Shown here one piece after another: positions 42,531 through 51,554 of a stretch of DNA of 64,000 nucleotides. The stretch spans positions 1 through 64,000 of the forward strand of contig NZ_NFJW01000009.1 of the NCBI RefSeq assembly GCF_002160065.1. Reading direction: 5' to 3'. Position 1 is the stretch's first letter. Each line of letters starts with the position of its first letter. This DNA comes from Collinsella sp. An2. GTDB taxonomy: Bacteria; Actinomycetota; Coriobacteriia; Coriobacteriales; Coriobacteriaceae. The translations under genes were made by a program, and so were the position numbers. The notes under the pieces are model-generated. The model was not told the DNA's origin. It did no database searches and saw only the letters and a program-made list of their open reading frames with translations.

Positions 42531-43496
42531 TTACTTTGCGAACATACCCTTGCGGTTGAACTCCGCCTGCATGGTGCGCAGCATGAGGTCGGTGTCGTCC
42601 AGGCCCAGGTGACGCTCGGCCTCGTCCTGAGCAAGCGTGCCGCGGCGACGCGCCCAGTTCTCAAGGCTTGCGGGCGAGCTCTCGCGCGGCAGGGTGCGCA
42701 CCTCTTCGTCGATGGAGCGGCAGATCTGGCGCGAGTCGATGACGATGATCTTGCCGGCGCGGCGTGCCTCGGCGTAGCCCGGCAGGTGCAGCATGAACCA
42801 GGAATCCTCAAACGCCGCGTTGTGAGCCACGTAGGGGCGCTTCTTCATCAGCGAGAGCAGGCGCTTCTGAAGCTCGGTGTCCTCGCGGAAGGGCTTTTTG
42901 CCCTCGACGTCCGCCCAGGTGATTTGGTGGATGTCGGCCAGCGGTACACCGGTCTCGCGATACATGTCGGGCAGGCCGCAGAACACGCTTTCCCCACCCT
43001 CGGGAACCGCGTCGCTCGTGAGGTCCATGAGCTCCCAGCCTACGTTGATGATGTAGCCGCGCTCGGGCGCACGCCCGGTGGTTTCGATGTCGATGCCAAG
43101 CACCTTGCCCTTGATGGGCTTGCGCACCCATTCCACCGCGTAGGCATCGCGGTCGCCGCGCACGGCGCGCGCCACGGCAGAGGCGGAGCGTCCCTGCAGC
43201 TTGGCGATGCCGGCACAGGTGTCGTTGTCGGATAGGCTGCGGGCAAGCAGCGGGCTCGAGAGGTTGCGCAGGCGGTTCTCGCCGATCTGATCGCAAAGCT
43301 CACGGTTCTGGTCGGCGAGCTGCAGGATCACGTTGAAGTCAAAGCCGGGCTCGTCGTTGGAGCGCCACTCGTCGATCAGGGTCTTCATGGCTTCTTCGCC
43401 GCGGCGGCGCTCAGACTCCATGGCGTCGTAGTCGCCGTAGATGAACATGGGGATGAAGGGCTGCATCGAGTATTCAAGTGCTTGGTTGACGTTCAC
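42531..43496 (-). CDS. DnaQ-like 3'-5' exonuclease
   Basis: A 321-aa protein with a C-terminal DEDDh exonuclease domain. Exo I is GIDIETTGRAP near residue 135, Exo II is HNAAFEDSWF and Exo III is HLGLDDTDLM, so all acidic residues and the histidine are present. The N-terminal 120 residues are helical and of unknown function. A GTG at 43496 with GGAAGGTGA at ideal spacing is preferred to the ORF-track GTG at 43508, which would overlap that ribosome-binding site. It could trim RNA or DNA ends; the substrate is not clear. Confidence 0.83.
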   Translation of the reverse strand: MNVNQALEYSMQPFIPMFIYGDYDAMESERRRGEEAMKTLIDEWRSNDEPGFDFNVILQLADQNRELCDQIGENRLRNLSSPLLARSLSDNDTCAGIAKLQGRSASAVARAVRGDRDAYAVEWVRKPIKGKVLGIDIETTGRAPERGYIINVGWELMDLTSDAVPEGGESVFCGLPDMYRETGVPLADIHQITWADVEGKKPFREDTELQKRLLSLMKKRPYVAHNAAFEDSWFMLHLPGYAEARRAGKIIVIDSRQICRSIDEEVRTLPRESSPASLENWARRRGTLAQDEAERHLGLDDTDLMLRTMQAEFNRKGMFAK

Positions 43497-43513
43497 GCTG
43501 TGGGTCACCTTCC

Positions 43514-43640
43514 GAATTCTATGAATAGTTTGCCATATGAAACTAGCACGGATACAATACCGAAATCCGCTTGCCGTTTATGGCATATCGTAGGAAGGGT
43601 ACGAACCTTCCATATTGGGAATCGATTATACGAAAGAGAG
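43514..43640. promoter_or_regulatory. Divergent promoter region with small inverted repeats
   Basis: Between the exonuclease and exporter genes are a GGAAGG-N7-CCTTCC hairpin (43593-43611) and a TGCCATA...TATGGCA pair (43531 and 43579). Metal-responsive control of the exporter is plausible, but no known metal box was matched. Confidence 0.28.
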
Positions 43641-43649
43641 CATCGCTCC

Positions 43650-44693
43650 ATGGATCTTATTCTTCACGTGCTTGAGCATGCATTTGAAGACACGCTGCCG
43701 CTCGTGCCGTTTTTGCTGGTGACATACCTTGTGCTCGAGGTGCTCGAGCATGCAGCCGGCGAGCATGTGAACGCCGCCGTACGCCGGGCGGGCGCGGCGG
43801 GGCCCGTCGTAGGTGCGCTTCTGGGCATCGTGCCGCAGTGTGGATTCTCTGCCATGGGGGCAACGCTGTACGCTGGCCGCGTGATCACGCTTGGAACGCT
43901 CGTGGCCGTGTTTTTGTCCACCTCCGACGAGATGCTGCCGTTGCTCGTGGCCGAGCGCATGGAGGCGGGCGCGCTCGTGCAGATTCTGCTCGTGAAGGCG
44001 GCGGTCGCGGCGGTGACCGGAGTCGCTATCGATTTGGGGCTGCGCGCGCTCAGCCATAACGCGCGGGCCCATGCGGCGCTGCGCCGCATCGCCCGCGGCG
44101 AACGCGAGGACCACGACCTCATCGACGAGATGGCGGACGCCGGCGCCGGAGCGGACCACATCCACCGTCTCTGCGAGCACGACCACTGCGGCTGCGACGA
44201 CGATGCCGAAGGGCACGGCCACGCGCATGGACGCCACGACAATGATTCGGAGTCCGCGGGCTGCTGTAGTCATGGCCATGCGCACGACCATCATGGCGGC
44301 ATGCTGGGCTCCATCGTGAAGAGTGCACTGTCCCATACGATTCAGGTGACGGTCTTTATCTATCTTGTGACCTTCGTGCTCGTGCTGTTGCTCGAGACCG
44401 TGGGGGAGGATGCGCTTGCGACCTTCCTGTCGGCCAACGAGGGGCTTGCTGTATTTGCCTCGGCGCTCGTGGGACTCGTGCCCAACTGTGCGGCGAGCGT
44501 GGTCATCACCCAGCTGTTCCTGGAGGGCGTGCTGGGCTTCGGCCCGCTCATGGCCGGCACGCTCGTGTCGGCTGGCGTGGGCTTTTTGGTGCTGTTCCGC
44601 TCCAACCACAACGCGCGCGAGAACGCCATCATCCTGGCGCTGCTATACGTGCTTGGCGTCGCCTGGGGCTTTGTGTTCATGGCGCTTGGTTAA
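43650..44693 (+). CDS. Putative heavy-metal / manganese exporter (ArsP_2-like, His-rich loop)
   Basis: A 347-aa membrane protein with two blocks of four to five helices and a His/Cys-rich cytoplasmic loop between them (about residues 165-216; GHGHAHGRHDNDSE and CCSHGHAHDHH). Each half has a Pro-x-Cys signature (GIVPQCGFSAMG and GLVPNCAASVVI), typical of the putative 10-TM heavy-metal exporter family, often labelled arsenic efflux or putative manganese transporter. The ATG at 43650 is chosen over the upstream ORF-track start. Which metal is carried is unknown. Confidence 0.82.
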   Translation: MDLILHVLEHAFEDTLPLVPFLLVTYLVLEVLEHAAGEHVNAAVRRAGAAGPVVGALLGIVPQCGFSAMGATLYAGRVITLGTLVAVFLSTSDEMLPLLVAERMEAGALVQILLVKAAVAAVTGVAIDLGLRALSHNARAHAALRRIARGEREDHDLIDEMADAGAGADHIHRLCEHDHCGCDDDAEGHGHAHGRHDNDSESAGCCSHGHAHDHHGGMLGSIVKSALSHTIQVTVFIYLVTFVLVLLLETVGEDALATFLSANEGLAVFASALVGLVPNCAASVVITQLFLEGVLGFGPLMAGTLVSAGVGFLVLFRSNHNARENAIILALLYVLGVAWGFVFMALG

Positions 44694-44727
44694 GAGGTGT
44701 TTTTCGGGTGCGGGCGGCGCTCTGTGC

Positions 44728-44871
44728 AAGTTCGTTTCGGAAAAGGGCGTCCAAACGGCGATCTGCCAAGTAGCCCTAAATGCGCCACCTGTTCTACCTG
44801 CGGTTTTCTCTTTGAAACACCTGGTCTACTCGCCACATCGCGTTTTGGACGCCCTTTTCCGAAACGAACTT
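44728..44871. repeat. 144-bp palindromic intergenic element, copy 1
   Basis: Perfect 28-bp arms (44728-44755 and 44844-44871) contain TTCGTTTCGGAAAAGGGCGT and its complement. Inside them the pairing continues imperfectly through CAAGTAGCC / CTACTCG. A related element at 51321-51455 shares the arms, the GTAGCCC segment and the central CTTTGAA. It fills the space between the exporter and the hydroxyproline operon. It could act as a terminator, an RNA structure or a miniature mobile element. Confidence 0.85.
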
Positions 44872-45005
44872 ACCATCGTGAGGCCTCGGAAGCCTTTATT
44901 CAGTGTTTCCCGAGAGTCCTCCGCTCTCCCGCGGCAACCCAGGCGTCGTGGCGACTCCCGCTACAATGGATACCGTCGCAGCAACGATTCGTCCGGGAGG
45001 CGCAC

Positions 45006-45923
45006 ATGGGGACGACCCCGCTCATCTTCAACATTCAGCGGTTTTCGACGCATGATGGGCCGGGCATTCGCACGACGGTCTTCTTTAAGGGCTGCCCGCT
45101 TCGTTGCGCGTGGTGCCACAATCCCGAGTCGCAGTCCTTTACGTCCGAGCTTATGGTCGACGCGGATTGCTGCAGCGGCTGCGGCCTGTGTGTCGACGTC
45201 TGTCCTGAGGGTGCCATCGCTCTGGCGCCGGACGGTCGCGCGCGACTGGATCGCGGCCGCTGCACCGCTTGCGGGTCGTGCGTCGATTACTGCGCCCAAG
45301 CCGCCCGCGAGGTGGCAGGCGAAGCGGCCCCTCCTGTCGAAGAGCTCGTCTCATTGCTTCTTAAAGACCGGTCCTTTTTTGAGCAGTCGGGGGGCGGCGT
45401 CACTCTGTCGGGAGGCGAGTGCCTGGTGCAAGATTCTGCCTACCTCGAGGACCTGTGCGCGCGCCTTCACGCGTCGGGCGTCCATGTGGCAGTCGATACC
45501 TGCGGCGATGTTTCCTGGGAGCGCATCGAACGCGTGGCTCCCTATGTGGGTCTGTGGCTTTACGACCTCAAAGCGCTTGACGACGAGCTCCATCGCAGCC
45601 TGACGGGTGCCTCCAACGCCCGCATTCTCGACAACCTTGTTCGATTGGTGCGCATGGGCGCAGACATCCGTGTGCGCATGCCGCTTGTGCATCCGGTAAA
45701 CGACAGCGAGGAGAGCATCGGGTCAACGGTGCATTTCCTGCTTGACAAGGTGGGCCGGCTGCCGGTGAGTCTGCTACCGTATCATGCAGCGGGCAATGGC
45801 AAGTACCGACGCCTGGGGCGCGCACCGCGCGAGGACTTTTCTGCGCCGGATGATCAGGCGCTCGAACGTATCAGACAGCGATTCGTTGACGCCGGGTTTT
45901 CCGACGTCGAGATAGGAGGCTAG
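45006..45923 (+). CDS. hypE: Glycyl-radical enzyme activating protein for HypD
   Basis: A 305-aa radical SAM activase. The CX3CX2C motif is CPLRCAWC near residue 30. Two ferredoxin-like [4Fe-4S] motifs follow (CCSGCGLCVDVCPEG and CTACGSCVDYC), and the SAM-binding TLSGGECLVQ is present. It would abstract hydrogen from the conserved glycine of the adjacent dehydratase to make the glycyl radical. GGGAGG precedes the ATG at 45006; the ORF-track start at 44697 runs through the palindrome and is not used. It lies 2 nt before hypD. Confidence 0.92.
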   Translation: MGTTPLIFNIQRFSTHDGPGIRTTVFFKGCPLRCAWCHNPESQSFTSELMVDADCCSGCGLCVDVCPEGAIALAPDGRARLDRGRCTACGSCVDYCAQAAREVAGEAAPPVEELVSLLLKDRSFFEQSGGGVTLSGGECLVQDSAYLEDLCARLHASGVHVAVDTCGDVSWERIERVAPYVGLWLYDLKALDDELHRSLTGASNARILDNLVRLVRMGADIRVRMPLVHPVNDSEESIGSTVHFLLDKVGRLPVSLLPYHAAGNGKYRRLGRAPREDFSAPDDQALERIRQRFVDAGFSDVEIGG

Positions 45924-45925
45924 CT

Positions 45926-48481
45926 ATGGAGGACCGTGCAGAGGTGGCTGCGAAAGCCGCAGGACAAGACGGCGCCGCGTCGGCGGCCCCGGCGAGCTTC
46001 TTCGATCTTGAACGTGCGCAGCTCGCTCGCATCGACGCGGCGCTCGAGGCGATTCGCTCCCACACCGCGCCGTGCCGCACCACGTCGCACGCGACCTGGG
46101 AGGACGACCGCGGCATGAACGACCGCGTAAAGCGTCTGCGTCATCAGTCCGAGACCACCCAGCCCTACCTCGACATGGAGCGCGCCCTTATCGAGACCAA
46201 GACCTACCTGGCTCATGAGGGCGAACTTTCCCAGCCCGAGCTGCGCGGCATGGTTCTGCGCGATTACTTTGCCCAGAAGACTATCCGCATCGAGCCGGGC
46301 GAGCTCATCGTGGGCGAGAAGGGGCGCGGCCCCCAGGCGGCGCCTACGTTTCCCGAGCTCTGCTGCCACACGCTCGAGGACATGCATAACATGAACGACC
46401 GCGAGCAGGTGAACTTCCGCGTGACGGAGGACGACCTTGTCGCGCAACGTGACATCATCATTCCGTTCTGGTGCCGCCGCGCCTCGCGCGAGCGCATCAT
46501 GGAGGCACAGACTCCCGCGTGGCACGATGCCTTCGAGGCCGGCATCTTCACCGAGTTCTACGAGCAGCGCGCAGGCGGACACACCTGTCTGGGCTCCGAG
46601 CGCGGCGCCCACGCCGGATTCGACGAGATTCGCGCGCAGATCCAGGACGCCATCGATGCGCTCGACTACTTTGAAGACGACCGGGCGGTGGACAAACACC
46701 AGGAGCTCTCGGGGATGCTGCTTGCCCTCGAGGGCGTGCAGGTGCTGGCGACCCGCTATGCCGAGCTGGCCGAACGTATGGCGGCAGACGAGCCCGATCG
46801 GCATCGCGCCGAAGAGCTGGCGCAGATCGCCGAGAACTGTCGCGTGGTCGCACACGACCGTCCGCAGACCTATTGGCAGTGGATCCAGCGCTACTGGTTC
46901 ATCCACCTGGCAATAACGAGCGAGACGAATCCGTGGGACGCCTATACGCCGGGGCGGCTGGACCAGCATCTCATCGGCTACTATACGGCCGATGTCGTAG
47001 CGGGGCGCCTTACCCGCGAACAGGCGCTCGAGCTGCTGGAATGCCTCTGGGTGAAGTTCAACAACCAGCCCGCGCCGCCCAAGGTGGGCGTGACCCTGAA
47101 GGAGTCCGGCACCTACAGCGACTTCGCCAACATCAACACCGGCGGTATCACGCCCGACGGCAAAGACGGCGTGAACGACGTGTCGTATCTCATTTTGGAT
47201 TGCATGGACGAGATGATGTTCATCCAGCCCAACTCCAACGTGCAAATATCACGCAAGACGCCGCGCGCCTTCCTGCGCCGTGCCTGCGAGGTGGCGCGCG
47301 CCGGCTGGGGCCAGCCGGCGTTCTACAACACCGAGGAGATCATCGACGAGCTTCTAAACGCCGGTAAGAGCCTGGCCGACGCCCGCCGCGGCGGGTCGTC
47401 GGGCTGCGTGGAGACGGGTTGCTGGGGCTACGAGGCCTATCCGCTCACCGGGTACTTCAACCTGCCCAAGATTTTGGATATCACGCTGCATGATGGCGTG
47501 GATCCGCGCACAGGCAAGATGATCGGCATCAAGACGGGCGATCCGCGCTCGTTTGCGACGTTCGACGAGCTTATGGACGCCTATTTGCGTCAGATGGATT
47601 ACTTCATCGACATCAAGGTGCGCGGCTCAAACATCAACACGCGGCTGTGCGCGCAGCTGAACCCCGTGCCGTTCATGTCGCTCATGACCGAGGATTGCAT
47701 TGCACGCGGCGAGGACTATAACGCCGGCGGCGCGCGCTACAACACGACCTATCTGCAGGGCGTGGGCATCGGGTCCATCACCGACGCGCTGGCGTCGCTC
47801 AAGTACAACGTGTTTGACGAGCGCCGGTTTGGCATGGACGAGCTGTTGCGGGCACTCGACGCGAACTTCCAGGGCGCCGAGTTCGTGCGCATGAAGAACC
47901 TCGTTTCGCGCAAGACCCCCAAGTATGGCAACGACGACGACTACGCCGATGGCGTCATGCGCGCCGTCTTCGACCATTTCCACGATGCGGTGACGGGCCG
48001 GCCCAACATGCGTCGCGGCGAGTGGCGTATCGACATGCTGCCCACCACCTGCCACATCTACTTTGGAGAGGTCACCGGCGCCTCGCCGTCGGGCAGGCTG
48101 GCGGGAGAGCCGGTCTCGGACGGCATCTCGCCCGAGCGCGGCGCCGATACGCAGGGGCCGACCGCTGTGATCAAGTCGTGCTCTAAGATGGACCATGCGG
48201 CGACGGGCGGCACGCTGCTCAACCAGAAGTTCGCCCCGGCCGCCATCGAGGGCGACAAGGGGCTGGACAACCTGGCCGACCTCGTGCGCACGTACTTTGA
48301 TCTGGATGGCCATCACATCCAGTTCAACATCGTGGACAAGGCGACGCTTATCGACGCGCAGAAGCATCCGGAGCAGTACCCGGATCTCATCGTTCGCGTT
48401 GCGGGCTTCTCCGAGAAGTGGTGCAACCTGGGGCGCGAGCTGCAGGACGAAATCATCAACCGGACGGAGCAGGCGTTCTGA
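45926..48481 (+). CDS. hypD: trans-4-hydroxy-L-proline dehydratase (glycyl radical enzyme)
   Basis: An 851-aa glycyl radical enzyme that dehydrates trans-4-hydroxy-L-proline to pyrroline-5-carboxylate. The active-site cysteine C494 is in SSGCVETGCWG, with E496 as the catalytic base. The radical glycine G827 lies in RVAGFS; most relatives have RVAGYS. Long stretches (ANINTGGITPDGKDGVNDVS, PTTCHIYFGEVTGASPSGRL) match the HypD type rather than pyruvate formate-lyase. About 60 extra N-terminal residues precede the usual start; an ATG near 46115 could be the true start, but the ATG at 45926 has the better GGAGG. O2-sensitive. Confidence 0.9.
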   Translation: MEDRAEVAAKAAGQDGAASAAPASFFDLERAQLARIDAALEAIRSHTAPCRTTSHATWEDDRGMNDRVKRLRHQSETTQPYLDMERALIETKTYLAHEGELSQPELRGMVLRDYFAQKTIRIEPGELIVGEKGRGPQAAPTFPELCCHTLEDMHNMNDREQVNFRVTEDDLVAQRDIIIPFWCRRASRERIMEAQTPAWHDAFEAGIFTEFYEQRAGGHTCLGSERGAHAGFDEIRAQIQDAIDALDYFEDDRAVDKHQELSGMLLALEGVQVLATRYAELAERMAADEPDRHRAEELAQIAENCRVVAHDRPQTYWQWIQRYWFIHLAITSETNPWDAYTPGRLDQHLIGYYTADVVAGRLTREQALELLECLWVKFNNQPAPPKVGVTLKESGTYSDFANINTGGITPDGKDGVNDVSYLILDCMDEMMFIQPNSNVQISRKTPRAFLRRACEVARAGWGQPAFYNTEEIIDELLNAGKSLADARRGGSSGCVETGCWGYEAYPLTGYFNLPKILDITLHDGVDPRTGKMIGIKTGDPRSFATFDELMDAYLRQMDYFIDIKVRGSNINTRLCAQLNPVPFMSLMTEDCIARGEDYNAGGARYNTTYLQGVGIGSITDALASLKYNVFDERRFGMDELLRALDANFQGAEFVRMKNLVSRKTPKYGNDDDYADGVMRAVFDHFHDAVTGRPNMRRGEWRIDMLPTTCHIYFGEVTGASPSGRLAGEPVSDGISPERGADTQGPTAVIKSCSKMDHAATGGTLLNQKFAPAAIEGDKGLDNLADLVRTYFDLDGHHIQFNIVDKATLIDAQKHPEQYPDLIVRVAGFSEKWCNLGRELQDEIINRTEQAF

Positions 48482-48543
48482 TGTCCCAAACGGAGTGGAT
48501 GCCCGTTGGGACACGTTAGGATTTGGAACTGAAAGGGTTTGAT

Positions 48544-49344
48544 ATGGCAAAGGAATTCGCTCTGATTGGATGCGGCAATATGGGCGGCGCGATTGCGCGC
48601 GGCATCGTGGGCGCGGGGCTTATCGCGCCGGAGGACATCGTGGTGTCGGACGTCTCGCAGGCTGCCCAGGAGCGTCTGGCGGGTGAGCTGGGTTGCGCGG
48701 GAACATGCGATAACGTCGAGGCGGTACGGGGCGCCAAGATGGTGCTCATTGCAGTCAAGCCTCAGTATCTCGATGGCGTGGTGAGTGCGTTTGCGGATGC
48801 GGTCGACGATGAAGCGATCGTTGTCTCCATTGCCGCGGGTGTGTCCATCGAGCGCCTGGAGGGGCTGCTTGGATCCAGCCGCAAGATCGTTCGCGTCATG
48901 CCGAATCTTGCCGCGACCGTCCGTGCGGCTATGAGCTCGCTGTCGCCCAACGCGAATGTTTCTGAGGACGAGGTCGCGCAGGTCAAGAGCATTTTTGACG
49001 CGCTCGGGCGCGCCGAGGTGGTTCCCGAGCACCTGATCGATGCGGTCATCGCCGTTTCGGGAAGCTCGCCTGCCTATGTGTGCGTGTTCATTGAGGCCCT
49101 GGCCGACGCCGCGGTGGCAGAGGGCATGCCGCGTGCCCAGGCCTATACGTTTGCCGAGCAGGCCGTGATGGGCACGGCAAAGTATCTGCTCGAGACGGGC
49201 ACGCACCCCGCCGTGCTCAAGGATATGGTGTCGAGCCCCGCAGGTACGACGATCGAGGCCGTGGCGGCCCTTGAGGCCGGCGGCCTGCGCGCTACCGTGA
49301 TCGATGCGGCACGCGCCGCTGCCGCCCGCAACCGCGCGATGTAG
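48544..49344 (+). CDS. proC: Pyrroline-5-carboxylate reductase
   Basis: A 266-aa enzyme reducing pyrroline-5-carboxylate to L-proline with NAD(P)H. The Rossmann motif IGCGNMGGAIARG opens the protein. The C-terminal dimer domain has the signature SGSSPAYVCVFIEALADAAVAEGM and MVSSPAGTTIEAVAALE. As third gene after hypE and hypD it completes hydroxyproline reduction to proline, giving an electron sink. The ATG at 48544 follows AAAGGG. A strong terminator follows. Confidence 0.95.
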   Translation: MAKEFALIGCGNMGGAIARGIVGAGLIAPEDIVVSDVSQAAQERLAGELGCAGTCDNVEAVRGAKMVLIAVKPQYLDGVVSAFADAVDDEAIVVSIAAGVSIERLEGLLGSSRKIVRVMPNLAATVRAAMSSLSPNANVSEDEVAQVKSIFDALGRAEVVPEHLIDAVIAVSGSSPAYVCVFIEALADAAVAEGMPRAQAYTFAEQAVMGTAKYLLETGTHPAVLKDMVSSPAGTTIEAVAALEAGGLRATVIDAARAAAARNRAM

Positions 49345-49362
49345 GCGCGCCGCGCGCATGCA

Positions 49363-49408
49363 CAAGGCCCCCTGCTGCGACCTGGAAAGGGTCGGGCAGG
49401 GGGCCTTG
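49363..49408 (+). terminator. Intrinsic terminator after proC
   Basis: A 13-bp perfect stem CAAGGCCCCCTGC...GCAGGGGGCCTTG is followed by TCATGTCTT. It closes the hydroxyproline operon. Confidence 0.8.
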
Positions 49409-49605
49409 TCATGTCTTGGGAGTGGCTGCAGGAGGGCTGATGGGGGACTCCCACAGGGCGTCCTTAGGCCGTGCTCGCGGGACGAGGCCGCCACCAACAA
49501 TTGATCCGCAGCCCGTTGTCGATATGGTGTGCCGCCCGCGTGGGTATGGCTCTTGCCAATTAGTGGTATTCGCAAGTGCTCAAAACTGCCATTTGGCATA
49601 CTGAC

Positions 49606-49643
49606 GAGCGGGGTCGACCAAAAGGTTGAAATCAACCCCGCTC
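49606..49643 (-). terminator. Hairpin downstream of the ser operon
   Basis: GAGCGGGGTCGA and TCAACCCCGCTC form a stem (one G-T pair) enclosing a further GGTTGA/TCAACC stem. It lies just past the stop codon of the DUF1015 gene on the minus strand. No T-tract follows. Confidence 0.55.
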
Positions 49644-49659
49644 CGTGATAAGCCGCGTG

Positions 49660-50922
49660 CTAACGGGCGATGCGATGCAGGAACAGACCGCTTCTAAGCT
49701 TAGGTTCAAACCACGTAGACTTCGGCGGCATGAGGAGGCCGGCGTCGGCAACTGCCATGAGCTCGTCGATGTCCGTTGCATGCAGGGAGAACGCAACGCC
49801 GTCTGCGCCCGCGCGCCGCTCCAGCTCAGCGGTGCCACGGATGCCTCCCACGAAATCGATGCGGGGGTCGCAGCGCGGGTCGCCGATTCCCATAATGGGT
49901 TCGAGCAGGTAGTTCTGCAGTACGGTAACGTCGAGCCCGGCGACCGGGTCGTCCTTGGAGCCCTCGGCTATCGCTGCGGCTAGATCATCGGCGAGAGAAA
50001 GGCGCCACCAGCGACCGTCGGTGAACATGCCAAATTCCCCATGGGTGGCAGGTGTTACCGCGCCGGCGCTCTCCTCGACATGGAATCCCGCTTCGCGGAC
50101 GCGCCCAATGAGTTCGTCCGGCGTAAGGCCGGAACGGTCCGCGACGATTCGGTTGTACGGCAGCACCGTGAGCTGGCTTGCCGGGAACAACACCGACAGG
50201 AAGTAATTGAACGGCTCCTTTCCTGTGAAGGTGCCGGCAGCCTGAGCCTCGCGGCGCAGCTCGAGTCCTACTTTGACGGCGGATGCGGCGCGGTGGTGTC
50301 CATCCGCGATGTAGGCGCAGGGAATCTGCTGGAACATGGCGTGGATGGCCTCGACGGCGTCGGGACGTTTAATCTCCCAGACCGTCTGCTCGACGTCGGC
50401 GTCGGCAAAGTGATACAGCGGCGTTGCCGATTTGGCCGCACCGATGATGATGTCCAGCACGGGCTGGTCGCGGTAGGTCAAAAAGATTGGACCGGTCTGA
50501 TATCCCAGGGCCCGAATGTGCTCGATGCGGTCGCGCTCCTTCTCTTCGCGCGTGAGCTCGTGGCGCTTGATGGTGCCGTTTTCGTATTCATCGATGGAGC
50601 AGATGCCCACCAGACCCGTTTGAACATGGCCGTTCCAGGCGAGCTCGTACAGGTAGTAGCTGCGCGCGCCGTCCTGCAGGAAGGTGTGGTCTGCGATGCG
50701 TTCTTGCAGCAGCTCGGAAGCCTTGGCGTACACCTCGGGTGCGTACATATCTTGGTCGGGTGCAAACTGCGTTTCCGGCCGGTCGATGTTTAAAAACGAG
50801 AGCGGATGCCCCTCTACGTAGGCAGCGGCTTCGGCACGGTCAAACACGTCATAGGGAAGGGCTGCTACGTCGGCTGCCACCTCGGGAGCGGGACGCGTGC
50901 AGGGAAACGGTAAAACCTTCAT
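49660..50922 (-). CDS. DUF1015-family protein of the serine operon
   Basis: A 420-aa DUF1015 protein with the family marks PYDVFDRAEA, SFLNIDRPE, GPIFLTYRD and the central YIADGHHRAAS (a possible metal or phosphate site). Genes of this family commonly follow serC and serA in Clostridia and Coriobacteriia. Relatives are described as SerB-like or HpaII-related, but no activity is well established; a link to serine or one-carbon metabolism is inferred from context. The ATG has GGGAGGA upstream. It is third after serC and serA, with a 630-bp gap that includes a palindrome. Confidence 0.85.
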   Translation of the reverse strand: MKVLPFPCTRPAPEVAADVAALPYDVFDRAEAAAYVEGHPLSFLNIDRPETQFAPDQDMYAPEVYAKASELLQERIADHTFLQDGARSYYLYELAWNGHVQTGLVGICSIDEYENGTIKRHELTREEKERDRIEHIRALGYQTGPIFLTYRDQPVLDIIIGAAKSATPLYHFADADVEQTVWEIKRPDAVEAIHAMFQQIPCAYIADGHHRAASAVKVGLELRREAQAAGTFTGKEPFNYFLSVLFPASQLTVLPYNRIVADRSGLTPDELIGRVREAGFHVEESAGAVTPATHGEFGMFTDGRWWRLSLADDLAAAIAEGSKDDPVAGLDVTVLQNYLLEPIMGIGDPRCDPRIDFVGGIRGTAELERRAGADGVAFSLHATDIDELMAVADAGLLMPPKSTWFEPKLRSGLFLHRIAR

Positions 50923-51320
50923 GGAGAAATCCTCCCAGTTGGGGGCAATATTGGTCGCATTTATCTTCGCACAAGTTGCCCACCTGCCCCGCTGCCGTGG
51001 CAGTGTTTTCTCGTGGCGGTCAACTTGACTAGCGGGCCTTGCCGGGTTGGTGGTCGGCTATGTGCCTGAAGGGGGTCACTGTGGTCTCAGGGCTGTGGCG
51101 TGGTCCGGTATGTATAAGTCCTGGCGGGCAAACGAAGGGAAATCTGCGCTCTAGGCGAGCCCAGCCTGGCGGGTACGACCCGGTGCGCATAGGTTCTTTT
51201 GGACGCATCGTTGTTCTTGCGGCTCGGCGGGTGTCAGTTGGATACGCTGGTCTGTCAGCGGCTATGAGAAATGGCCGTCGCGTTCTCTTAAACCGCTACT
51301 TTCGTCGGTCTTTTGTTAGG
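50923..51320. other. Region without recognised gene between serA and DUF1015
   Basis: About 400 bp with only short ORFs that lack ribosome-binding sites or recognisable products. I looked for SRP RNA, RNase P RNA and tRNA landmarks and saw none. It probably carries the promoter for the DUF1015 gene and leads into the palindrome at 51321. Confidence 0.4.
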
Positions 51321-51455
51321 TCGTTTCGAAAAAGGGCGTCCATTTGCAGAATTGCCGAGTAGCCCAAAAAGCACAACGCTCCGACCTGCTGTTTCTTTGA
51401 AGGAAAATCTCGGCTACTCGAGGGTTTCCGATTCGGACGCCCTTTTTCGAAGCGA
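51321..51455. repeat. 135-bp palindromic intergenic element, copy 2
   Basis: Arms of 22 bp (51321-51342 and 51434-51455) begin TCGTTTCGAAAAAGGGCGTC, pairing with one G-T. Inside, GAGTAGCC pairs with GGCTACTC. The layout and sequence match copy 1 at 44728, with substitutions that keep the outer stem. It lies 100 bp downstream of serA. Confidence 0.82.
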
Positions 51456-51554
51456 GTGCGTACGGCGCGGGCCAGGATAGGTAGAAGCGGGGCGGATGGC
51501 GTGGCGCCAAGCCCGCATCCGTCCCGCGCCGGCTTCGTCGGTGCCGGGAGGGGC

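Noticed and set aside
51039-51362. 107-codon ORF upstream of copy 2 of the palindrome
   Set aside because: Runs into the palindrome, has no ribosome-binding site and an unremarkable composition.
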